Below, in pieces: positions 21,949 to 29,141 of a DNA stretch of 29,783 bases. A program made the translations under genes and the position numbers. How positions within the stretch are numbered: the stretch's first letter is position 1; the number at the start of each line of letters is the position of its first letter. The DNA lies in the NCBI GenBank assembly GCA_028693085.1, contig JAQUWC010000017.1, positions 1 through 29,783 on the forward strand. The letters are read 5' to 3'. Source of the DNA: UBA5266 sp002411545 (GTDB lineage: Bacteria; Bacteroidota; Bacteroidia; Bacteroidales; WCHB1-69). Below the pieces are notes generated by a model that saw nothing but the letters and a program-made list of their open reading frames with translations, was not told the origin of the DNA and ran no database searches.

Positions 21949-23736
21949 TTATTTTGCCCTGTCAATGTAGGTTGTATGCAATAATTTATGGGATGTATGT
22001 CCCAGTGGTTTTTCAAGAAATTCTTTATAAATCAACGCTACTTCAGGATTTTCGTGCGATTTACGTATGGGCATGCCGGCATCTTCTTGATAAATGGCTT
22101 TGTTCCGTTTCATACGAATTTCCATATTGGTAGGAATAGGTTGACCTCCACCGCCTAAGCATCCGCCCGGGCAAGCCATGATTTCGATGAAATGATAGTT
22201 TGCTTTTCCGGAATCGACTAATTCCATTACTTTTTTTGCATTCACCAATCCATGAGCAATGGCTGTATTTAAGATAGCACCTTCCAAGAATTTCCATTCG
22301 GGCAAAGTCCATTCAATTTTGACAGAAGCTTCTTTCACACCCTCCATACCTCTTACCGGTGTGATGTTAAGTCCGTCGAATGGAACTTCTCTTCCTGTAA
22401 CTAATTCGTAAGCAGTACGTAATGCTGCTTCCATTACACCTCCTGTAGCTCCGAATATAACGGCTGCACCGGTCGATTGTCCCATGATGCTGTCGTATTT
22501 TTCTTCTTTTAGGGATTCGAAATCTATTCCTGCTTGTTTAATCATGACGGCAAGTTCGCGGGTAGTTAACACATAGTCCACATCTTTGTAGCCGCTACTG
22601 CGCATTTCGGGACGGTCGGCTTCGAATTTCTTGGCTGTACAGGGCATGACGGAAACCGAAACGATATCGGCCGGGTCAATATTACGTTTTTGTGCATAAT
22701 AGGTTTTTGCCAAGGCACCGAACATCTGTTGCGGTGATTTACAAGTGGATAAGTTGGGTAGTAATTGCGGAAATTGATGTTCGATAAATTTTATCCAACC
22801 GGGCGAACAAGAAGTCATCATGGGCAATGCTACGGAGCTGTCTTTATCAACGAGGGCTTTTTTCAAACGGGTTAATAATTCAGTGCCTTCTTCCATAATG
22901 GTTAAGTCGGCGGTGAAATCGGTGTCGAGTACGGAGTCAATGCCTAATTTTTTAATGGCAGCCACCATTTTACCGGTTACGATTTCGCCCGGATCATAGC
23001 CAAGGTCTTCACCTAACGCAATTCTAACAGCAGGGGCTGTTTGAAGGACTACGTGTTTCGAAGGATCGTAAATGGCATCCCATACCTGATCAATGTAATT
23101 CTTTTCGACCAAAGCCCCTACGGGACAACGGTTCACACATTGTCCGCAGTTGGTACATACTACATCAAACATGGATTTTTCCATAAAAGTGGAAATTTTC
23201 ATGTGTTCGCCTTTATAGGCTACTCCCAATGCACTAACGGATTGAAGTTCTTCGCACGTTCTTACACAACGTTGACAACGAATACATTTGCTGTCGTCTT
23301 TGATAATAGCAGGGGAATAATGGTCGATGGTATAGTTATGGAAAGGTACCAAATCAATGAAGGTTTCGTTGGTGATTTTATATTCGGCGGCCAAATCTTG
23401 TAATTCACAGTTTCCGTTTTTATAACATTTCGTACATTCCGAATTATGTTCGGAAAGCAATAATTCAATGTTATGTTTGCGGGCTGTTCTTACTTTTAAG
23501 GAGTTAGTATGTATGACCATATTTTCGGAAACCGGCATGGCACAAGCAGCCGTCAAAGTTAAAGAACCCTCTACTTCGACCATACATATGCGGCAATTGC
23601 CGGCGATGCATAAATCGGGGTGATAACACAGGGTAGGAATGCGGACGTTTGCTTTTTTAGCAGCCTCTAAGATGGTAGTACCGGCTTCGACGCTAACATT
23701 TATATCATCTATTTTTAAATTTATCATTTCTTTCAT
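21949..23736 (-). CDS. hydA: [FeFe] hydrogenase catalytic subunit, second paralogue
   Basis: A 595-residue group A-type hydrogenase with the same domain order as the one at 16518: [2Fe-2S] (TLCYHPDLCIAGNCRICMVE), His/Cys cluster (HNSECTKCYKNGNCELQ), two [4Fe-4S] sites (CIRCQRCVRTCE, CTNCGQCVNRCP) and the H-domain: L1 TSCSPGW, L2 MPCTAKKFE, L3 EIMACPGGCLGGGGQP, tail PLGHTSHKLLHTTY. Here L3 is fully canonical, while L1 has Ser311 where the first paralogue has its H-cluster ligand Cys300. I recall TSCSPGW from other trimeric hydrogenases, so activity is not excluded. An alternative start is three codons later. It is third in the minus-strand set (34 bp after the NuoF-like gene) and ends at a strong terminator. 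Confidence 0.93.
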   Translation of the reverse strand: MKEMINLKIDDINVSVEAGTTILEAAKKANVRIPTLCYHPDLCIAGNCRICMVEVEGSLTLTAACAMPVSENMVIHTNSLKVRTARKHNIELLLSEHNSECTKCYKNGNCELQDLAAEYKITNETFIDLVPFHNYTIDHYSPAIIKDDSKCIRCQRCVRTCEELQSVSALGVAYKGEHMKISTFMEKSMFDVVCTNCGQCVNRCPVGALVEKNYIDQVWDAIYDPSKHVVLQTAPAVRIALGEDLGYDPGEIVTGKMVAAIKKLGIDSVLDTDFTADLTIMEEGTELLTRLKKALVDKDSSVALPMMTSCSPGWIKFIEHQFPQLLPNLSTCKSPQQMFGALAKTYYAQKRNIDPADIVSVSVMPCTAKKFEADRPEMRSSGYKDVDYVLTTRELAVMIKQAGIDFESLKEEKYDSIMGQSTGAAVIFGATGGVMEAALRTAYELVTGREVPFDGLNITPVRGMEGVKEASVKIEWTLPEWKFLEGAILNTAIAHGLVNAKKVMELVDSGKANYHFIEIMACPGGCLGGGGQPIPTNMEIRMKRNKAIYQEDAGMPIRKSHENPEVALIYKEFLEKPLGHTSHKLLHTTYIDRAK

Positions 23737-23770
23737 TTTTAAATTACATTAAAATTTATTGATTTCATTT

Positions 23771-24985
23771 TTAGTAAATCATTTCTTCGGTAAAGTTTGA
23801 AACGATAGAAGAAAATGAATTGGCTACCGATTGCCCTAAGCCACATTTAGCCGTAAGCTTCATGGAAGCGGTTAATTTCAGCAAAGCATCGAGATAGTCG
23901 GGTGATTTTTGTCCACATTTAACAGCTCTGATACCTCTTATTAATTGTTGACAACCGACTCGGCAAGGAGTGCATTGACCGCAGGATTCTTCGGCGAAAA
24001 ACTCCAAATAGTTAGTCAGTACGTTATACATGGAGCGAGAACTGTTGAACAGCATCATGGAACCTCCGGTAGGAATGCCTTCGAATCCGATAATGGTTTC
24101 GTTGAATTTTTTACGTGGAACGCAGAATCCCGATGCACCGCCTACTTGCACGGCTTTGGTGTCGCCATCGCCGTATTCGTCGACGAAATCGGAAAGCTTC
24201 ATGCCTAATTCCAGTTCGTAAACACCAGGTTTGGGGGTATCGCCGGAAACGGAGAATACTTTAGAACCTCTCGAATCTTGTGTGCCTAATTTTTTGAATT
24301 CGGCTACTCCGAATTTTTGTATCATGGTTACATTGACAAATGTTTCCACATTGTTAATGACAGTAGGTTTGTTGCGAAACCCTTCGACGGTAGGATAGGG
24401 GGGTTTATTACGAGCCTCGCCTCTGTGTCCTTCCATGGATTCCATCAAAGCCGTTTCTTCGCCGCATACATAGGCACCGCTGCCTAATAATATATCTATG
24501 TGAAAATCATATCCTATTTTCTTGATTACTTCATGGAATGAATCCAATACTTTGCGTAATTCAGGGAGCATAAATTTATATTCACCTCTTAAATAAAGGT
24601 ATCCTTTTTTTGCGTTAATACAGTATCCGCACATAGTCATACCGGCAAAGACTTTGGCTGGAACTTTTAAAAGGATATCTCTGTCTTTGAATGTACCGGG
24701 TTCACCTTCGTCGGCATTGCAAATAACATATTTTTCTTTTTCGGGCGAGAGGGAAGCAAACTTCCATTTTAAACCGGTAGGAAAACCGGCACCACCGCGT
24801 CCTTTTAAACCCGATTCAATGATGTCGTCGATGATATCTTGAGGGTCTTTTTTGATAACTTCTTCTAATACAACAAATTTTTCTTCGTTTGTTTTGCATA
24901 CACCGCCGGGAAGCAAGTGTTCAACATCGGTTGTATGGCACAAACCGAAAATCATATCTGTCTTTTTTAAATTTTGTGAACTCAT
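23771..24985 (-). CDS. hndC: Minimal NuoF-like flavoprotein subunit of the second [FeFe] hydrogenase
   Basis: A 404-residue NuoF core with FMN and NAD(H)-binding motifs: GLKGRGGAGFPTGLKW (about 57-72), NADEGEPGTFKDRDI, GAYVCGEETALMESMEG, NKPTVINNVET and the [4Fe-4S] site ESCGQCTPCRVGC with KCGLGQS after it. It is about 240 residues shorter than the paralogue at 14573 because it lacks both the N-terminal HndB-like [2Fe-2S] domain and the C-terminal two-cluster ferredoxin domain; the N-terminal 45 residues carry only isolated cysteines (LCHTTD, GGVCK). It lies between hndA2 (17 bp) and hydA2 (34 bp). The missing clusters limit the places where a second electron carrier such as ferredoxin could dock. 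Confidence 0.92.
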   Translation of the reverse strand: MSSQNLKKTDMIFGLCHTTDVEHLLPGGVCKTNEEKFVVLEEVIKKDPQDIIDDIIESGLKGRGGAGFPTGLKWKFASLSPEKEKYVICNADEGEPGTFKDRDILLKVPAKVFAGMTMCGYCINAKKGYLYLRGEYKFMLPELRKVLDSFHEVIKKIGYDFHIDILLGSGAYVCGEETALMESMEGHRGEARNKPPYPTVEGFRNKPTVINNVETFVNVTMIQKFGVAEFKKLGTQDSRGSKVFSVSGDTPKPGVYELELGMKLSDFVDEYGDGDTKAVQVGGASGFCVPRKKFNETIIGFEGIPTGGSMMLFNSSRSMYNVLTNYLEFFAEESCGQCTPCRVGCQQLIRGIRAVKCGQKSPDYLDALLKLTASMKLTAKCGLGQSVANSFSSIVSNFTEEMIY

Positions 24986-25002
24986 CTTGTTATGGTATTT
25001 GG

Positions 25003-25455
25003 TTATTTACGATATTCATTAATAATACGGATTACTTTTTCCGAAGTGAGGTTGGTGTAGGGTTGATCGTTGATTAACATCGAAGGTTCCTGATCGCTCC
25101 ATCCTATGTCGTTTGTTTCTAACAAAGTAAACATATTGTCCGGAGTGGTTTCGCCTACTTTTATTTTCAACACATTCTCCAGCGTTTTGATAATCTCTTT
25201 CTTTCCCTTCATTTCGGCAATAATCGATTTGCAGACGCGAATGATGTTCTTTCCTCTGGGAACCGTATCTAAGAAAGAATAAAAGGAAGCCGTACCGTAG
25301 ACTTGAGCTGCTGATATGTCAAGTTGCTTGGCGACTTCGTTCATGGCCTCTTCCGATAAATAACTGTTTTTTTCAACAATCGCTTGCAAAATGGGTATAA
25401 GTGCTTCGCGATTTCTGCCGAATTTTTTCGTTAAAATTTCTATATTTTCTTTCAT
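25003..25455 (-). CDS. hndA: NuoE-like subunit of the second hydrogenase with degenerate [2Fe-2S] site
   Basis: A 150-residue protein with the full NuoE/HndA layout: helical N-terminus (AIVEKNSYLSEEAMNEVAKQ, QVYGTASFYSFL) and thioredoxin-like C-terminal domain ending LTSEKVIRIINEYRK. Only one cysteine exists in the whole chain, C75 in IIRVCKSIIAEMKG. Aligned with the paralogue at 14107 (C76, C81, C117, C121), the others are A80, D116 and S120 (ETNDIGWSDQEPSM). A normal four-cysteine [2Fe-2S] cluster is therefore impossible. The frame is intact and the rest well conserved, so the subunit is probably retained as a structural part. First gene of the minus-strand operon, with a TATGTTTG -7 box 53 bp upstream. 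Confidence 0.9.
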   Translation of the reverse strand: MKENIEILTKKFGRNREALIPILQAIVEKNSYLSEEAMNEVAKQLDISAAQVYGTASFYSFLDTVPRGKNIIRVCKSIIAEMKGKKEIIKTLENVLKIKVGETTPDNMFTLLETNDIGWSDQEPSMLINDQPYTNLTSEKVIRIINEYRK

Positions 25456-25507
25456 TACTTATTATAATTTAAATTATTACACTTATTATTAGAGAAATAT
25501 TGCGCTA

Positions 25508-25515
25508 CAAACATA
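25508..25515 (-). promoter_or_regulatory. Bacteroidota -7 box for the second hydrogenase operon
   Basis: Minus strand TATGTTTG followed by T, 53 bp upstream of the ATG at 25455. No clear -33 box. Confidence 0.5.
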
Positions 25516-25840
25516 TAAAAAAAATAAATATAAATATTTATTACTCAAAAAAAAATACATAAGTGCTTTGGTTTTAAATAATCTTATCATGGCAATTTTT
25601 TATGATGTGTTTTTCGATTTTATGGGGTGTGTTGAATTTTCCATGAAATATCTTTCGAAAACTATTTGAAAGATAGATGAGTGGATAAAAATTTCCGACT
25701 TCAAAATACACAGGTAAAAAAATACTCAAAAATACAATTTTTGAGCTATTTCTTGCTTATTTGGAAAAATTGTGTAGACAGTTTACTATTTGTTGTTGTT
25801 TCTATGCATACTCTTTATGCTAACACAAGGGAGTGTTGAT
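25516..25840. other. Spacer upstream of the second hydrogenase operon
   Basis: AT-rich, no credible gene. It could hold regulatory sites for the minus-strand hydrogenase operon; I see no clear operator dyad. Confidence 0.45.
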
Positions 25841-25879
25841 TAAAAAAACGTATGTATTTACATACAAATACATACGTTT
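25841..25879 (-). terminator. Intrinsic terminator after the OsmC-type gene
   Basis: Arms AAACGTATGTAT (25846-25857) and ATACATACGTTT (25868-25879), loop of 10. On the minus strand it is followed by a run of seven T. It begins 35 bp after the OsmC stop. Confidence 0.85.
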
Positions 25880-25914
25880 AATTTTTAGTCTTTAGTTTAC
25901 TCTAATTCGACCGG

Positions 25915-26331
25915 CTATAAAAGAGCTACTTTTAAAGAAATTTTTGTGTTTAAGAGTTTGGAGATGGGGCAAATTTCTTTGGCTTTCGTCGCCGTTGCTT
26001 GAAATGCATCGAAATCAATACCATCGACTTTTCCATTCAGGATTAGTTCTATATGGGTAATGCTTCCGTCTTCAAACGTAAGTTTTGTTTCTGTCTCTAA
26101 ATCAGTGGGTGTGAAACCGGCTTCTCCCAATAGGAAGGTGAGTTGCATGGTGAAACATCCGGCATGAGCCGCTGCAATCAGCTCTTCAGGATTGGTCCCT
26201 TGTTCATCTTGAAAACGTGTTTTAAACGAGTATGGTGTTTGATTCAATACCTTACTTTGTGTGTTGAGATATCCTTTGCCTTCAGGTCCGGAACCTTGCC
26301 AGTGGGCACTTGCTCTGCGTATGAATTTCAT
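25915..26331 (-). CDS. OsmC/Ohr family thiol peroxidase-like protein
   Basis: A 138-residue OsmC-type protein. Family members reduce organic hydroperoxides with a pair of cysteines. Both are present: C59 in AAAHAGCFTMQL and C121 in KEICPISK. The start MKFIRRASAHWQGSGPEGKG and the EELIAAAHAGC motif are typical of the OsmC (not Ohr) branch. Cytosolic. It probably protects this anaerobe against oxidative stress. Its own terminator follows, and the next gene upstream on the same strand is 96 bp away, so it may be transcribed alone or with the cupin gene. Confidence 0.92.
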   Translation of the reverse strand: MKFIRRASAHWQGSGPEGKGYLNTQSKVLNQTPYSFKTRFQDEQGTNPEELIAAAHAGCFTMQLTFLLGEAGFTPTDLETETKLTFEDGSITHIELILNGKVDGIDFDAFQATATKAKEICPISKLLNTKISLKVALL

Positions 26332-26427
26332 ATTAATGGTAATTTTATGATTTATAATTTACGTCTATACATACATAACATCTCTTCCCGTATTTTGTTT
26401 GGTTAACACCATAAATGAGTGTTATTT

Positions 26428-26907
26428 TTATAGTGTAAAATGTAAGATGGTGTCTTTTAAATGAGGAAATGTTTTCAGTAAATCCTCTCTGTCGGCTATT
26501 TCAAATTCGGTAAATTCAAATCCGGGAGCTACCGAGCAACTTACCAAGGCATAATCTTTTTCTTTGGTAAGATGAGCGGCAAACCAGGTGTGAGCCGGGA
26601 TGGTAATCTGTGGGGATTCATTGTTTTCAATGTTGTTTCCTAATACATAGTTTTGCAGTTTGCCATCGATAACAGCCAGTATTTCTATGCTTTCGCCTTG
26701 ATGAAAAAACCAGGTTTCATCGGATTGAAGGCGATGAAAATGAGATTTTTGATCTTTTTCGAGCAGAAAATAAATAAGGGTTTCTGCACTTCGTAGGGTA
26801 TTGTATCGGGTACGTACCTTATGTGTTGAACGATAAGTTTCCTTGTAATATCCTCCCTCGGGATGTGGAAGCAAGTGTAAGGCTTCAATAATTGTTTTTA
26901 CATTCAT
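26428..26907 (-). CDS. Cupin protein, DUF985 family
   Basis: A 159-residue beta-barrel protein of the DUF985/cupin_5 family. The hallmark N-terminus LLPHPEGGYYKETYRS (about 12-27) is present, followed by the cupin strands LIYFLLEKDQKSHFHRLQSD (the HxH-type motif), ETWFFHQGE and IPAHTWFAA, and the conserved end VSCSVAPGFEFTEFEIADRE. Some relatives bind sugars or nucleotides, but no function is established for most. Cytosolic. A -7 box TACATTTG lies about 128 bp upstream. Downstream on the same strand is the OsmC gene. Confidence 0.9.
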   Translation of the reverse strand: MNVKTIIEALHLLPHPEGGYYKETYRSTHKVRTRYNTLRSAETLIYFLLEKDQKSHFHRLQSDETWFFHQGESIEILAVIDGKLQNYVLGNNIENNESPQITIPAHTWFAAHLTKEKDYALVSCSVAPGFEFTEFEIADREDLLKTFPHLKDTILHFTL

Positions 26908-27248
26908 AAATATCTTATTTTCTGTTGTTTATTGCCGTAGTTTTACGTAGTTAATGGAAACTGTTTTAGTTAAAATCCTAAGCATATTATGAAGCAAACT
27001 CAGGATACCTAAAAAGAAATGATTTTAACGGATGCAAATGTACATAAAATTGGCTAATTACACACAGACAGATAAAAATTTATCGCTAAATTTATAGAGG
27101 AAAAATAATAATTTTTTAAATCCATCCATCGAAAATATCCGGAAGGAAATGGTATGTTTATATAAAAAAGCTAACACAACACATCCCCTCCGATTTGTAT
27201 TATTGTCGGATATATTGTATGTTATACCTCGAAATGAAAAAATATAGA
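26908..27248. other. AT-rich spacer with cupin promoter
   Basis: No gene visible. A minus-strand TACATTTG -7 box lies at 27035-27042, and a small AAATTTA-TCGC-TAAATTT hairpin at 27076-27093. Confidence 0.5.
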
Positions 27249-27821
27249 TTAGAGTTTAAGCATATTGATGGAATTTTCCTTATCGGTTTCCACCCCTTCG
27301 TAATAATAATCATCTAGTAAAACCGCTCCACCGGTCATGCTTCCGGCGGGTAGATAACTGAATGTCCACGAGGTATTGCCATCCTCAAAAGTAAACGTAT
27401 AGCCACTTTTGTCAAAGACTCCGTTTTGTATGCTACCTAAACCCCAAGCGGTGATGGGCCAATTGACCAGAAGTGCGACCGGACTTTTTAAATCGAATTT
27501 TTTCTGGTAGTCAATACTGCTTGCGTCTAAGGTAGGTTCGTAGATTCCTCCTTCGGCAATAATCTTTTGAGTAACTTCGCTAAAACCTAATTCTATGTCA
27601 TATACATTATGATTAACACGATCATATTTTACAACCAAAAAAGGTTTACCACTCACGGCAACGGCCCGTTCTCCGTTATAATTAAACCTATAATAGGTAT
27701 TGGGTATCGCTCCTTGATAGAATGCATAGCCATAGTTCAAGTCTTTTTTACATCCGTAAAAGGTCGAAAATAACAGTATTATTACTACCGAGGCTTTGAT
27801 GGAATAATTTACGTTCTTCAT
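27249..27821 (-). CDS. Unknown lipoprotein
   Basis: A 190-residue protein that I do not recognise. Residues 8-22 form a hydrophobic signal segment ending in FYGC (Cys24) followed by KKD, a normal Bacteroidota lipoprotein start, so it is probably anchored in the outer membrane. The mature part is rich in Tyr, Gly and beta-strand patterns (YYRFNYNGERAVAVSGKPFL, YTFTFEDGNTSWTFSYLP, AVLLDDYYYEGVETD), with few charged helices, suggesting a small beta-sandwich. No cysteines beyond the lipobox one are seen. It stands alone, 340 bp from the cupin gene and divergent from the next operon, with a TATATTTG -7 box at 27936-27943. Confidence 0.78.
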   Translation of the reverse strand: MKNVNYSIKASVVIILLFSTFYGCKKDLNYGYAFYQGAIPNTYYRFNYNGERAVAVSGKPFLVVKYDRVNHNVYDIELGFSEVTQKIIAEGGIYEPTLDASSIDYQKKFDLKSPVALLVNWPITAWGLGSIQNGVFDKSGYTFTFEDGNTSWTFSYLPAGSMTGGAVLLDDYYYEGVETDKENSINMLKL

Positions 27822-28222
27822 GATTTGTGATTTTTAAGGATTGATAAATGTTGAAATTAAATAGGAGGTTTAAGTGCTGAAAGATAGAAAAATAGAATTT
27901 AAATAATATGAATATGATGAATATAATTATATATGCAAATATATATATTATATAACTACATAATATATACACTGAAATATTTAAAAATATTTTTCAGGGT
28001 AAACAAGACGTATTCGGAGGAAGCTTTAGGAAGGTAAATTTATTTGTGAGCGAACGTATATAAGATCGACTCTGTAGTATCCATTTCCTGAATTCATTTT
28101 GCCATGAAAAGAAGCGTAATTTTTTTATACCTTTCCTCTAAAAATTTAAAATGAAATTTTTATACGTCTATGTGTAATTGGATAATTTCATGTACCTTTG
28201 CATAAAATAAGAAGAAATAATT
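27822..28222. other. Divergent promoter region
   Basis: Very AT-rich, with a run of TATATA around 27940-27970. Two opposed -7 boxes: TATATTTG (minus, 27943-27936) and TACCTTTG (plus, 28193-28200). No gene seen. Confidence 0.55.
28193..28200 (+). promoter_or_regulatory. Bacteroidota -7 box before the small lipoprotein/SprT genes
   Basis: TACCTTTG followed by C, 22 bp before the ATG at 28223. Confidence 0.5.
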
Positions 28223-28423
28223 ATGATATTAAAAAAGAGGAAGAAACAGGGTGTTTGTTTGTTGATAGCTGTTGCTTTAACGCTAATTATGCTTTCATGT
28301 GCCAGTCGGTCGATGATGCCTAAAAAACGTTGGCATCGCTGTAATGACTGTCCGACATTTTCATTTATAATTGAAAAACAGAATACCTATGCCTGCGGTG
28401 AAACAAACAAAAGAGGATATTAA
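28223..28423 (+). CDS. Small lipoprotein with CxxC-P motif
   Basis: A 66-residue peptide with a lipoprotein signal (basic start, hydrophobic segment from about residue 11, ending MLSC, Cys26 then AS). The mature part is basic, then RWHRCNDCPTFSF, a CxxC motif that could bind a metal or form a disulphide; the remaining 18 residues look less constrained. Its last 35 bases overlap the start of the SprT-like gene in another frame, so the two are translated from one transcript. I recall comparable tiny cysteine-containing lipoproteins beside SprT genes in Bacteroidales, but no function is known. Confidence 0.7.
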   Translation: MILKKRKKQGVCLLIAVALTLIMLSCASRSMMPKKRWHRCNDCPTFSFIIEKQNTYACGETNKRGY

Positions 28424-29024
28424 ACACATATTATCATCTTATATTCCCGAAAAAGCACTCGATGCTATTGCCGATATCATCATAGCGCATCGTGTATCGG
28501 TGGAAATTACACGTACTCGAAAGCGAGTACACGGCACTTACCAACGTCCTACACTACAACAGAATCATCGCATTACGATTAATCATGAGTTGAATCCCTA
28601 TTTATTTCTTATTACACTCCTACATGAGTTTGCGCATATGTATGCCTGGGTATATAAAAAGAGTTTGCAACACAACGACATATGGAAAAAGTATTTTGCG
28701 GAACTATTGCTGCAGTTTATCGACAAAGAGGTGTTTCCCGAAGATGTAAAAACTGCTTTGATGAAACACATTCCACGGATTAGTTCGAGTGATTTTTTGG
28801 ATATCGTATTAACGAGGACATTATTAGCTTATAATAAACCCTGTGAAAAAGATCAGGATTTGGTTTTTTTGACCGATTTACCTCAAGACACACATTTTGT
28901 ATATAACCGGAGCTTGTTTATCAAACAACAAAAACTAAGGAAATATTATCTATGTAAAGAGATTAAAACAAATAGGATGTTTAAATATCATCCTTTGGCG
29001 AAAGTAAAACCCATGGTCGATTAG
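28389..29024 (+). CDS. SprT-like zinc metalloprotease-domain protein
   Basis: A 211-residue protein with the SprT-like fold (family knowledge: zinc peptidase domain related to Spartan). I take the ATG at 28389 (MPAVKQTKED), though it lies inside the upstream gene. The zinc-binding helix HEFAHMYAW has H79, E80 and H83; a downstream HNDIWKKYF gives the usual third ligand region. The C-terminal part (FVYNRSLFIKQQKLRKYYLC and on) shows the strand-rich tail but lacks a CxxC zinc ribbon seen in bacterial SprT. Cytosolic. Next on the plus strand is mannose-1-phosphate guanylyltransferase after 117 bp; that pairing is one I remember from several Bacteroidales, without a known functional link. Confidence 0.86.
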   Translation: MPAVKQTKEDIKHILSSYIPEKALDAIADIIIAHRVSVEITRTRKRVHGTYQRPTLQQNHRITINHELNPYLFLITLLHEFAHMYAWVYKKSLQHNDIWKKYFAELLLQFIDKEVFPEDVKTALMKHIPRISSSDFLDIVLTRTLLAYNKPCEKDQDLVFLTDLPQDTHFVYNRSLFIKQQKLRKYYLCKEIKTNRMFKYHPLAKVKPMVD

Positions 29025-29141
29025 CCTATTGTTTATTTTCACGAAGTAGCTTCCGTTTGTACGTTGGATAAAAAGATAGGGTCTGTATATGATAAGGAGA
29101 AAATTTACGTTAGTAATATTGTATAAAAAAACAAAGAAGAT

